From positions 2,914,001-2,978,000 of the forward strand of contig JAGVRJ010000002.1 of NCBI GenBank assembly GCA_019059635.1: DNA of 64,000 bases, written 5' to 3'. The notes under the pieces are model-generated. The model ran no database searches. It was not told where the DNA came from and saw nothing but the letters and a program-made list of their open reading frames with translations. The first letter of the stretch is position 1. The number at the start of each line of letters is the position of its first letter. Of this stretch, positions 12,816-23,100 are shown one piece after another. Position numbers and translations under genes: made by a program. The stretch comes from Proales similis. Lineage: Eukaryota; Rotifera; Eurotatoria; Ploima; Proalidae.

Positions 12816-13359
12816 TTCAAAGCTCGAACCTATTTGAAGTCAAGCGAATGATCGACAACTAAATAACGAAGTTGAAAGCCAGTTAGCAATATTGCTCGCT
12901 TCCAATTCTAGGCCAAGATTTTAATAATAAATTCCGAAATTCACTGGAGCGTTTATGTGATTTGTTGGGAGAAAATGAGGCTATTAAGTAATATTAATGA
13001 TAAAAAGAGATGATAATGACTCGGTTGTGTTAACATTTTGACCCTGAAATAATACAAGGTGTCGAGTGTAAATGGTGCCCAACATATTGATCGATTGGCG
13101 GATTCATAACTCTGAGCGAGAAATGCCCAAGATGTAGAAGATTTAGAGTTGAATTGGTTGTTCAAACTAACTGAACATTCCGTTTTTAAATGGCCTCGTT
13201 CAGACGACAAACGGAGCTATACCGTCTGAAAGAAGAAATCTCTAAATAGGAAATCGACTCTCACATTTTAAGCGTTTTTATTTCATACGAATCAAGTTGT
13301 AAAGTGAAAAGTAGTGTATTCGATTTAAAAAAATTGGGATTTTCTCTGATTCGAATCAA
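12816..13359. other. Intergenic between carboxypeptidase and IQCH, no gene seen
   Basis: AT-rich spacer that should hold the carboxypeptidase promoter and the IQCH 3' UTR. A minus-strand ORF of 85 codons at 12953-13210 has a hydrophobic end but no recognisable domain, no splice context and no homologous feel, so it was not called. Confidence 0.4.
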
Positions 13360-16300
13360 CTACTCGTCCCCGGTATCGTTTATCTCTTTGACGGCGGCGT
13401 TCAGCTTCTCGGCTGCAGTCTGCACTCGTTTAGAAAATTTCATTTGGTTAAGTGAGGGGTCGGCTTTTTTTTTTTTTTTTACCAAGAAGTTTGTTTGGCC
13501 CTGCATCTTCTTGGAGGAGATCTCCTGATGCAGCGCCTGAAGGTTGTGTGCAAAATGCTGCATTGAAATGGTCAGTTCTTGAGAGATGGTGAACATTCCG
13601 ATATTCTGGTGATTGATGCTGTCTACTAGTGTGAAAATGGAGCCTTTCTTTGTCTAAATTGGCGAGTTAGATTGGCTTTAAAGCTGTTCTCGCTTCAATT
13701 GCATTATTTTCGCACCTTGAGGTCAAAGCCGATGCCCAGAGCTCGACAAGCTTGAAAGAAGACGCTGTAGTGGATCACGGACAAGTTTGAATGATGCAAT
13801 TTGGTGCTCAGAACCGCGTAGCGATAGTCGTCTTCAGTTTGCTTGCCACTGGCGTCACCTCCTTGCTCAATCGTGAATGTGTGATCTGAAGACTCAAACT
13901 TTCCGTTTGACATGTACAACACGAGCGATAGAAGAGCTGCGTGGTGACTTTTTCTCAAGTTGAGACCAGTTGCCCAGAGAATCTGCTCGTTCTTTGATAT
14001 TCAAGGACTTTTTTCATTATTTGCTCACTCTTCACCAAACTGGCGGGCACTTACCGTGTTGGCGTCGATAAATGTCAAAAAGTTTACGTCAGCGTAGCCG
14101 ATGATGTTGCGCTGTTTACAAGCGTCGGCGATTTTATTGCACGCGTTGTTGAGAACATCGGGGTCTACTGAAGCCTGAGGAAACGTTAGGCCCCAGCACG
14201 AGTATGGCGAGTCTGCGTGAATGTGATCGCCGCTGGCTATTATCTGATGCTGATTGTCTGGCTCGATGAGCAGCGTCACAGTTAAGGAAGTAACGCTGTC
14301 ACTGGGCGGATGCGCCTCGATCACTCCCCCTTTGCGCAAGAATTGAGCATGTTCGTTCATCCAAAGTGCAGTTTTCTCATTTACCTTGAGAAAGAAACGC
14401 TTCGAGAAATTGGTCCCAATTTTTGAACACTTGGGTGTTTGCCGGCCTACAATGGCTTCGTAAGAGCTCGGGCACTTCGTCAAGGATCTTTACATAAGTT
14501 GGCTCATGAGCCCAGCGCTTGTTCCATTTGGCCCCGAATTTGGCCATTTCTCGAAGTGCCCACTGATAACTGGGAAGATGCTTGGACACGTCACAATAAG
14601 CAGTCCCGCGTCCGTCGCTCTCCGAGTCAAGTTTAAAAACCCATCGTTGAACAATCAGATTTTCAGTGATCGCTTGTGCCAGACATTCATACAGCTACCA
14701 ATTAAGTTCAAAGATATTGTTCGCTCATTCACACTCAAGTTTGACCTACTTGCTCTCGATTGTAGATGTCAAACTCGCCGAACGGCATTTCAACTTTGGC
14801 AGCTGTGAATATCCTTTTAGAGCCTGACTTTGAGCTATACAATTGTCCCACTTCAGGCTCTGGGGCTTGGGTTTAAAAGTAAAGCAGATGTGAGCCTGCA
14901 TTGGCAATAAATAAAAAAATTTACCCAAAACGGGAACGTCGAGAATATCGGCGACGTGAAGGTCGTCCTGATTCATTACTCCCGGAACGATGTAAGCGTG
15001 TCTGCCTTTTATGAGGCCCTTGATTCTTTTTTTTTGGTTTTTCTCGAAATTAATGGACCAAGTGCGCAGACTTTGACGGAGATGTATTACCTCTTAAGGG
15101 ACCTTGGACTGTATTTGAGCAGAGTTGACAGAGCCATGTTGTGCGCCTTGAGATCCGATATAGAGACGCTGTGATTACTTTTACTGAGAGCATTGCTTAC
15201 CGGAAAGGAGTCGACAGCTTCGGGGATAACTATTTTATAGCGATTGCTCAGATCGACTGCATCTTTTGAATCGCCGCTTATCACAGCCGGACGCAGGCCA
15301 AACAACTTGGAATAATACTGGAGAGTTTCTTCGCTCAAAGGCAGCGCGGACACGTAGATCACATCAACATTCTCATCTTGAACCAAACTTAACGAACGCA
15401 AGGCAGCCACATGCACTGAACGAAAAACCGCCAACCTTGAATGTCACATATTCGACTCATGTGATAATTTTCCCTCAAGGTGAGATCGTTCATTCGAGTT
15501 CGAGTCGTCTCGTTGTAGCCAAGCGAAGGTATGTGAATGACGACGCGTTTCGATTGCTTGATTCGCGGCCAGTTGGCTCTGAATTCTGCTTGGCGACGTC
15601 GAAAGTTGTCGAGCTCGTTGAGGCGGGTCTGGCGAAGTTTTTCTCGCGCTTTGGAAAGCTTCACGTATGTGAGCCATGTGAGAGCGATCACTCCGGCCGA
15701 CCACTTTCTCTTTCTATACTCCAAATATGCACTGCGGTCTCGGTACCTTCGCCAATTCCGCTGGATGATTGTGGCGGCTTCGTTCAAGTCCGTGTCCAGC
15801 TTGAGCGCCTGTTTCAACGCTCAAACTTTTGATTCAAAACTCGGCGGCAAATGCTCACTAACCGGCTGGTTCATTAGGTTTCGTATTTCGTCTTCGTTTA
15901 CAAACAGATGCACAATTTCGTGAGTTTTAGGCTTCAAGTCCATTTCGACCGTCCGGGATAAATCGGCCACTCTATGAGCGTGCAAGACGCCCTCATGAAT
16001 TCGATGTTTGAGACAAAAGTTCTCGATTATTTGCAGCATGCTGATAATGCTTGGTGGCAGAGTTTGAATAAATTAAAGAATAGCGCGCTGAAAAGATCGC
16101 TATATTTACCTTCCCCATCGCGCTTTGTTGGCCATTTTAAATCGAAAGAAGTTCTCCTGCTCTTTGTGAACGCGGCCATTTTTGACCAATAATTTCAAGT
16201 CAAACTGATCCAGCGCATTGACCCGAGTAGGTATCAGCGGAGTTGTCGGCGGCCTCTGGCCAATTTTGTCAACGATTATTAGCGTTCAGACACATCTGAT

Positions 16301-17548
16301 GTTGAAGGACTACCAGAAGAGTCTCTTGAGCGAAACCATCCGAGACCATGCTCGGATGCTGCAGAGAAGGGTCTCGGTTGCTTGACTTGAATCTAGGATC
16401 GTCGTCTAATTTGCTTTTGCTTGATGCGCCTTTAGATCAAGTCTGTTCGAACCAAGAAGAAACCGACGAGCAAAAGGGAGAAAAGAGTTACTTTTGTTCT
16501 TGGAATGTTCGTTGGTCGTGGCTGCACTTGAAAAACGAACAGAAGAGCTGGTAAATGGCTGAATTTTCAAATCATCTTGCTTATTCGTTTGGTCAGCTTT
16601 TTCCTTAGTTGCCAACAATTAGGAGCCCGTTTGACCTGAACTTTACTCTCAAATCGAATGCTCACTTGCTCTTCTAGATGGCTGGGTAAGAGACGAGCGA
16701 GTTTGTCCACCGTGGATCCAGTTATGAGGTGAGTTTTAAGCTATTTCTCTCTGTTCTGAGCCCAGTCGCTTTAAATGACGAATGCTTACAGCTCACCTTG
16801 ATGGGCTGGCGCTTTTCAATCAACGGCAGTTGAATGTTGTAGTTTTCATGCAAAGCGATTCGGTTGCGAGGATTCAGCGGGTCGAACAGGGCCTTCTTTT
16901 CTCGCTCAATCTTGACCTATTGGCATCAAATGGGAGCATTCAAACAGGCGTTTTGGGCTATCTATGCTACCATTTGACCGGGCGATTGTTCAAGCAAATG
17001 GTCCCTCTTGACTGGAACCAGAGCTTGCAGAGATTCATCTGCCTCTTTTTCTGGCTGATAAGGCACCACGATGTTCGAGAGATTAGAGAATTGAGGACTT
17101 TTGTGGACGCTTGAGACGTTCGTCCTTGGCTCTGAGTTCTGCTTGGTGTGCCTCAGCTCGAGCAAATGTCGAGGCTGAATTGAAAAACTTGCCGCATTCT
17201 GCTCGTCTATGGGCGGAAGAGTTCTAACTTGATTGTCCAGTTTTCGCAGAATTAAATCGCATTTTTGCTTTCGATTCAAATTTTAAAAAGCGATTTCTTC
17301 TTCCTGTTGAACAAGTGACGCTTACTTTCACCTCTTGCTCAGACTTTTTAATGGCCTGCTTTATTTTGGAGTAATCTACGTTCGACTCACCGTCGCCAAT
17401 CGACGAGCGAAGTGTACTCAGATCATTACAGACCTTGAGAGAAAGATTTGAATCGAACGTGCACACAAAATGAAGGGAACTGGAGGCCAACTTTGAGCAG
17501 TAGCTGTCCAATGTCTTTTTCCTGGCCTTCGTTGGTGATCATGGTGCT
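13360..17548 (-). CDS. IQCH: IQ motif-containing protein H (IQCH), sperm/ciliary calmodulin-binding protein; 5' end uncertain
   Basis: A minus-strand gene of many short exons. From the N-terminus: a helical segment from about 17510 ([13 protein letters not shown]), further exons between about 17110 and 16200, a segment near 16039-15821 ([17 protein letters not shown]), an IQ motif in [15 protein letters not shown] near 15760, and [16 protein letters not shown]. Next comes [19 protein letters not shown] with KIVIPEAV (15434-15180) and the DILDVPVLG region near 14950. The last parts are an ATP-grasp-like C-terminal region (WVFK...[10 protein letters not shown], then [28 protein letters not shown]) and a final coiled segment ending at stop 13360-13362. 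These match IQCH, which in mammals binds calmodulin and is needed for sperm development. Exon joins in the first kilobase are unresolved: an ATG at about 17546 is possible but does not continue in the frame of the first conserved helix. The poly(A) run of 18 near 13469 probably lies in the last intron rather than coding poly-Lys. Confidence 0.82.
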
Positions 17549-17848
17549 AGGTTGCATCAATCAATCGAATTGACTCGCAGACACACATTCAAAGAAAGAA
17601 TTAAGATGCAACAACGTAACTATGGGCAACCGCTTTAGTCCTCCGCTTCGAAGGCGAGCATGAATGCGTCAACAGAGCAGCTCAGTCATTCTGTGTAGCA
17701 TCATGCAATCATCATGAATCAAGCTCTCGAATGATAAGATAGCGAATAGTTTGATCAAATGACTTTTTGAGGCTTAAGGTGAACGCGTCTAGTCATAAGG
17801 GCCGCGCTGCTTTAGTTGGGCATTCAGAAAGTTGAATTTTACTCAAAC
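17549..17848. promoter_or_regulatory. Divergent spacer between IQCH and SMIM30
   Basis: About 300 bp separates the likely IQCH 5' end (minus) from the SMIM30 start codon (plus). It must contain both promoters, and possibly an unrecognised first IQCH exon. No specific motif is claimed. Confidence 0.35.
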
Positions 17849-18025
17849 ATGGATACCGTCCTATTCTATCAAGTCGCTTGCTTTATGCTGCTGTTCGTGG
17901 TGCAGGGAGCGTCCGCGTTCGACTTTGGCGACACTCTGGCCCTACTGCTCGGACTGGCTCTTGGAATCATCGGAATCTTCGCCTGCATCGGATGTTACGC
18001 AAGAAAGAGTGGCCAAGCCCGATAA
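17849..18025 (+). CDS. SMIM30: Small integral membrane protein 30
   Basis: A single-exon ORF of 58 codons starting at the ATG at 17849. The N-terminus is a hydrophobic signal-like segment (LFYQVACFMLLFVVQGASA), followed by FDFGDTLALLLG and a second hydrophobic helix with the pattern GIIGIFACIGCYARK, ending in a short basic tail. Length, the D..ALLLG..L...GI.AC.G.YAR pattern and the basic end all match human SMIM30 (59 residues), an ER-membrane micropeptide. AATAAA at 18080-18085 follows the stop by about 55 bp. An upstream in-frame GTG was ignored because the ATG begins the signal-like peptide. The gene is short enough to be missed by automatic annotation. Confidence 0.85.
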   Translation: MDTVLFYQVACFMLLFVVQGASAFDFGDTLALLLGLALGIIGIFACIGCYARKSGQAR

Positions 18026-18386
18026 ACACCATTTTTCACTTTGGATCATCTACTTTGTACCCGAGTTCGTCAAATTTCCAATAAATCGACGTTTGATTTG
18101 CTTTTCAACATTTCTTTTAGACTAACAGGATTCTCACAAGTAGCAGCTTTTGCTTTTTAAGACGAGTTTAACAACGGTCTTGAGAGTGACGCTTCCAAGG
18201 TCACTGCATTTAAAGTAGAACGATTGTTATTTAAAAAAAAAAAGAGCACAAGAGATGACAGATGCAAAATGATTTGAGAAAACAAAAGTTGAGAAGCCAG
18301 AGCGTTTCAAAGCGATGAGACTGTTTGATCGAGTTGGATAAATAATGAGGTCGGAGGAAAAAGCTTTTGTTTGGTCTGTGCGCAAG

Positions 18387-19634
18387 TTAGGGTCGGAGCT
18401 TTTTAATGGCCGAGCTTGTGCCGCCGGACTCTGAGACTCCCGAGCGCTTTTTGAGCTTGGCCCTTTCAAGTCGCTGCTGCTCTCTGAGCTCTTCTTCGCG
18501 GTCTTCTAGCATGCCCATGCGTAAGCTTCGCGATTCCTCTCGCAGTTGAGAGTGGAAGTCCGTCTCCATGTTGTCTATGTCGTCGTCGTCGGCGTATTTA
18601 CGCGGATCGTATTTAAACAGGCGTCGAATTTCATCACTGGGATTCAAACTCAGAGAACAAGCGTCCTCGCCGTCGTCGATGAAATCATCCAATTCAGAAT
18701 CATACTCTTCCTCTTCGTCGAACTGGTCAAAATACTTTTCTCGTCGATAGTCGCTTGACTCTTTTGTCTTTTTCTTTCGTTTCACATCGGCGACAGCTCG
18801 ATCCCATACCGACTGTCCGTTTGAACCGGTCGAATTTTTGACCAAATCTTCGATTCGATTGTTCGACTTGGGCTGATCACGCTGGCTCGCTGGTTTGGTC
18901 TGCTGTGGAAGCGCATCTTTTCGCTTTAGCTTGGCTATTTGCTCGGCAGTCAATTTTCCGGCCTCTTTTCTCATGTCCAATGAATCGGGCGGTTTCGATG
19001 GCCTTGGCTGCTGAGGTTTGTTCAATTGCGGAATGGAATGTGTCCTATCGGCTCTGTCCAAGGTCAACGTAGAATTTTTAACCTCTACTACTCTACTAGG
19101 CTTTGCCACGGGTGCCTTCTTGGGTCCTTCGACCAGCTCTTTGTGTTTGGTGTCGGCCAGCTTAAGCATATCCTCATAGCTTAACTTTGGCTTGGGCTTT
19201 TTAACTACTGGGGCTGGGGCAGTCGTTGCTTTTGGCTTTTGAGGACCTCGAATGGTTCGATTATTCGATTGGCTTGTGGACTTTTCGTTCAACTTGGCTT
19301 CTTTTGGCTTTTGGATCGGCGGATTGAGGGCCAGATCCCTTTGTCGCTTCTTCTCAAGTAGCTCTTGTACTTCGAGACGGGTTCTTTGCCTGGCTTCTTC
19401 GGTTTTCTGTTTTATCAGCGCGATTGCTGCCTCTTTGTTGGCCTGCAGTCGCTTTTGCTCCTCAGAGCGTCGTTGTGCCAGAATATCTTTCTCTTCGATC
19501 AACTGAAAGAGGCAGAAATTTGAAGACTAAGGCCAACATAAACTACAGAGCGCCAACTAAAATACCTTTTTTGCTTGGCTGGCATTCTTCTCCGCTTTGG
19601 CCAAGAGCGAATTGAAATCAACCTTGGAGGCCAT
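18387..19634 (-). CDS. SPTY2D1: SPT2 homolog, histone H3-H4 chaperone
   Basis: Two exons (19634-19566 and 19502-18387) encode about 394 residues. Exon 1 gives MASKVDFNSLLAKAEKNASQ, equivalent to the conserved SPT2 N-terminal helix. The middle is a Lys/Arg/Glu-rich charged region with coiled-coil character. The C-terminal SPT2 domain is clear: YDSELDDFIDDGED, DEIRRLFKYDPRKYADD, then ESRSLRMGMLEDREEELRE. That acidic/helical module binds H3-H4 tetramers in the family, acting in transcription-coupled chromatin and rDNA. Stop is at 18387-18389. It is followed directly upstream by the 3' end of CEP350 on the same strand. Confidence 0.88.
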
Positions 19635-20144
19635 GCTTCAGCGCCAATTAGACAAACAAAAAGACTTGAGCTCAAACTGGCACAAGAAAAGAGCCAAGTT
19701 CACTGGCCGACTTGCTCGCTTGAAATATTTGCCTATCAAAATAATTTATACTATTGCCTTGCAGATTATAGAATGTTGAAGGGATGGTAGCCAAGAAATT
19801 GTCTTCACCGTCTTGAGAGCGGTAAGGTCCCGCAAACATGAAGCCACATCGAACACGCTCTATTTCAGTGCCCTAGGCAGTACAGCCACAGGCCGAGCAA
19901 ACAGTTGGGCTGAGAATCGTGGCCAATTAATGTGACCCTCATTTGTTTATTGAACAGAACAAAGTAAATCTCTATAAAACTCGTAAATAAATAAAAAATT
20001 TCTCGCTTGCTCGCTCATTTTAATTATTATAGATGAAACTACGCTGAAATTAAATAAAGCTTTGGAGGACGAAAATTGCCATGAGAGACGAGTGGACACA
20101 GACAGAGGCTGGGCGGAGAGCGGGTCGGCATGCAGGTGTGGCTC
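19635..20144. other. Spacer between CEP350 3' end and SPT2 start
   Basis: About 0.5 kb between two minus-strand genes. A TTTATT near 19944-19950 reads AATAAA on the minus strand and is the probable CEP350 poly(A) signal, about 195 bp after its stop. The remainder to 19635 would be the SPT2 promoter. No additional gene was seen. Confidence 0.5.
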
Positions 20145-23100
20145 TTATTCGAGCTGCTTTTTGGCTAGAATGCGTCTGAACGACTCAATTGTGTCGTCGA
20201 GCAGCATATCGAATATGTTGTTGGCAACCAGAAATTTGGCCTCGTGCTCCTCTTGCTCGTAGCTGCACCATTCGATGTCTTTCTCGCGCATTTCAGCGTC
20301 AAGCAGGCCGTCGACCAGATCCAGTTGCTTTTGCATGCGCCATTTGGACTTGAGTTTGACATCGTTGGCTGACGCAGGCAGCTTCAGAATGCTGATCACT
20401 TTGTTTCGTATCAACTCTTCTGCGTGCACCTTGCTGGACGGACCGCGAGTCATCGAGCGAAAGAATTGCTTGAGCGGCGCCTTCTTGTACGCAGGCAGCA
20501 GTTCGATCGGTTGTGAAATGGACGAACTGTAATTTTCCCTGTACAAGTCTTGCATCAACTCGGCAACCAGATTGAACAGCATCAGTTTAAATCCGAGCTC
20601 AGCTTGTTGGCTCGATTCTTCCTCGCTCATTTTGATCGCCAAATAGTCACTAAGCTCAGGCTCGTCTGCCAATGCTTGTGTAGTTGAGATGGCAAAGAAA
20701 GACTCGCCACTTTCTACTTTTGGCCAGAAATAACTGCTGAATAGGCAGGTCGACAAGGCGCTTGTTTGCTCTCTGCTGTAGGGAACGTTCAATTTGACCG
20801 GCTGCTCTGCACGTTTAGGGTTTACATCTTCCAGCTCGTTGAGATTTATCGAAGGCACTTGGACTCGAGAAGTGGCCGCCAAGTCGCCACTGTCATTGGA
20901 GTCCCATTCTAGTTCGACAGTCGAATGAGGCTCGATCTTGTCTTCATCGCTCTCATGCTCTTCAGCTTCTTGGTCTTCTTGCTGCGCAAGAGTGTCCTGC
21001 AGCACTTTAGTCAACTCGGCCGCATCATTCTCGCTATCCTCGTCACTGGTGCTGCTGCTACTGCTTGAGCTCTTCTCAGTCTTGCTCGTTTGTTGGCCGG
21101 TGCTGATTTCTTCGCGGGCCACCGAGTCAGTTTTCACTGGCTGCGCGCTCGCCTCAGACTCGTTCAGTCGGGGAGTGCTCACACTGGTGGCATTCAGCTT
21201 CAAAATTTGCGTATCAGTCGACGATGTGCTCGACTCGCTTGCTGTTGTCTCCTCATTGTGGTCAGATTTTCTCAACTTATCTTCGTGTCGCGTAGATTCG
21301 GCGACCAATAAGTCTTCGCTAATCTCGCTGGCCACACTCGTGCTAGCCTCGTCGTCTCTCACCGACTCTCGAGGCTTTTGCGACTGCTCAAGAGGTTTGC
21401 TCACTTGCGAAGTTTCTTCTTCTTCTTCGTCTTCTTTGGCGTCTGTTGCTTCGGTCGGGGCGAAATCTTCCTCGTAGCGCTCGCTGTCAATTTTGACCAG
21501 CTTCACGTCAGAAGTTTCGATTGGTCCACTCGAGCTGCTCAAAGACTTGTTTGTCTCACTCAGCTCCTCGGCAATCGATTGTGTAACGACCTCTTCCAAC
21601 TGAACTGGCGACGGCGATTTAATTTGAGCTGTGTGGACTTTGGACGCAGGCTTCGATTTAGTGGCTGCCTTGGGAGAGTCCAGAGCGCTTTTGATCTTCT
21701 CAATCAAATTGTCGTAGGAGTTTATCTTGTTCCTGAGCAGTTGCTCCTTTTCCTTCAGCTTGAGCTTTTCCTTTTCTTTCAGCGAGTTCTTCAGCCGTTC
21801 GGCTTCACTCTTTTTCTTGTTCAACTCTTCGCGCAGCTGGCGAACTTTATGCTCGAGCTCGCGGGCGGCGCCACTGCTACTCGACTCGCTCGGGTCCGAT
21901 TCAGTGTCCGGCTTCTCAGTGTGAATGAGCGCAGTCTCCGTCTTGTCGACGATCTCAGTTCGAATGGAATCGTCCTCTTCGACGTTTAGGGTCGAGCTGT
22001 TGGCCACACTCTCCGTTTCAATGTGCGAAGTGGTCTTGTTGTTCTTGGTGCGGTCTGTTTCAGTCTTGATCTCGTCCTCTTTGGATTCAGAGAGGCGTCG
22101 ACGTGCGGCCACCTCTTTGGCTTGTTTCTCAATTTGCTTGATCTGCTGCTCTTCGTCGTCCAGCTTTCGCTTCCAAGCCAGCATCTCCTCGGCCTGTTTA
22201 CGCCTCTGTCTGAGACGCTTCTCGCGCTCGGTCAAATACTTTTCCGAGTTCAAATGCTGCTTAACGTGCTTCATCAACTTGGACTCGGTAATGCTCATGC
22301 TGGCCGTCGACTCGTCTAGTCTGCTGTCCTCTTCGTCCATGCTTGTGGCCGCCGCTACCTCGCTTTCCACTGTTTTGGCTTTGCTCTCAACAATCGAGTC
22401 TGACTCTAGTTCGCCATCGCCTCCTTTTGCCTTATCGCGGACCTTATTCTCATACCATTTTATAACCTCGGTGTGTTGCGATAGCATCTTAATATGCCTT
22501 TCGGTCGCTCTCTTCTGCATCTCTTTCATCTTGTTTATGTGGTCTTGCTCTTGCTTTAGCTTGAGCTTTATTCCTTTTTCTTTGCGCAGTATGGACGGCA
22601 TTCGGTCATCTTCACCCTTTTGAATGAGTCGCTTTTTCATCTGATCGAGCCAGGCCAGCTCGGCGTTTGTTTTGTCGATCAGCGCCTTCTCTTTCAGTTT
22701 GAGCAAATAGGCCTTTGATTTGAATCGAGTTTAGTTCGGTCCAGAGTCGCAAACCAACGAGCAAAGCAATTGACGACTTACCTGATGCTTGGCCCTCGTC
22801 TCTTCTTCTTGCATGTATTTCCTCACTATTTCGCCGGTGAACTTTTTGAACGAGTCGTTCTCGAAATTTAGCCGCGAAGTCGAATAATTCGAATCGAGAT
22901 TTAGCAGAGAAGAGTTCAGACTGAGCTCGTTCATGCTCATGTCTTTGGACACGTCTTGTTTGCTTCGCTTCAGATGACTTTCGGACGGCAGCAGCTGTCT
23001 GAACGACTTTTCCATTTCCTCGTCAACCTCGTCAGCGACGAAGCTTGTGCCGATGGCGCTCGAACGGCGCCGCTCACTTTCTGTCTTGGAGCGTTCGCTT

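Noticed and set aside
12953-13210. 85-codon minus-strand ORF with a hydrophobic end
   Set aside because: No homology recognised, and it lies in an AT-rich spacer with no supporting splice or poly(A) context.
13460-13490. Poly-lysine stretch in the last IQCH exon
   Set aside because: The A18 run starts with a GTAAAA donor and is followed 65 nt later by a CAG acceptor in phase, so it is more likely intronic.
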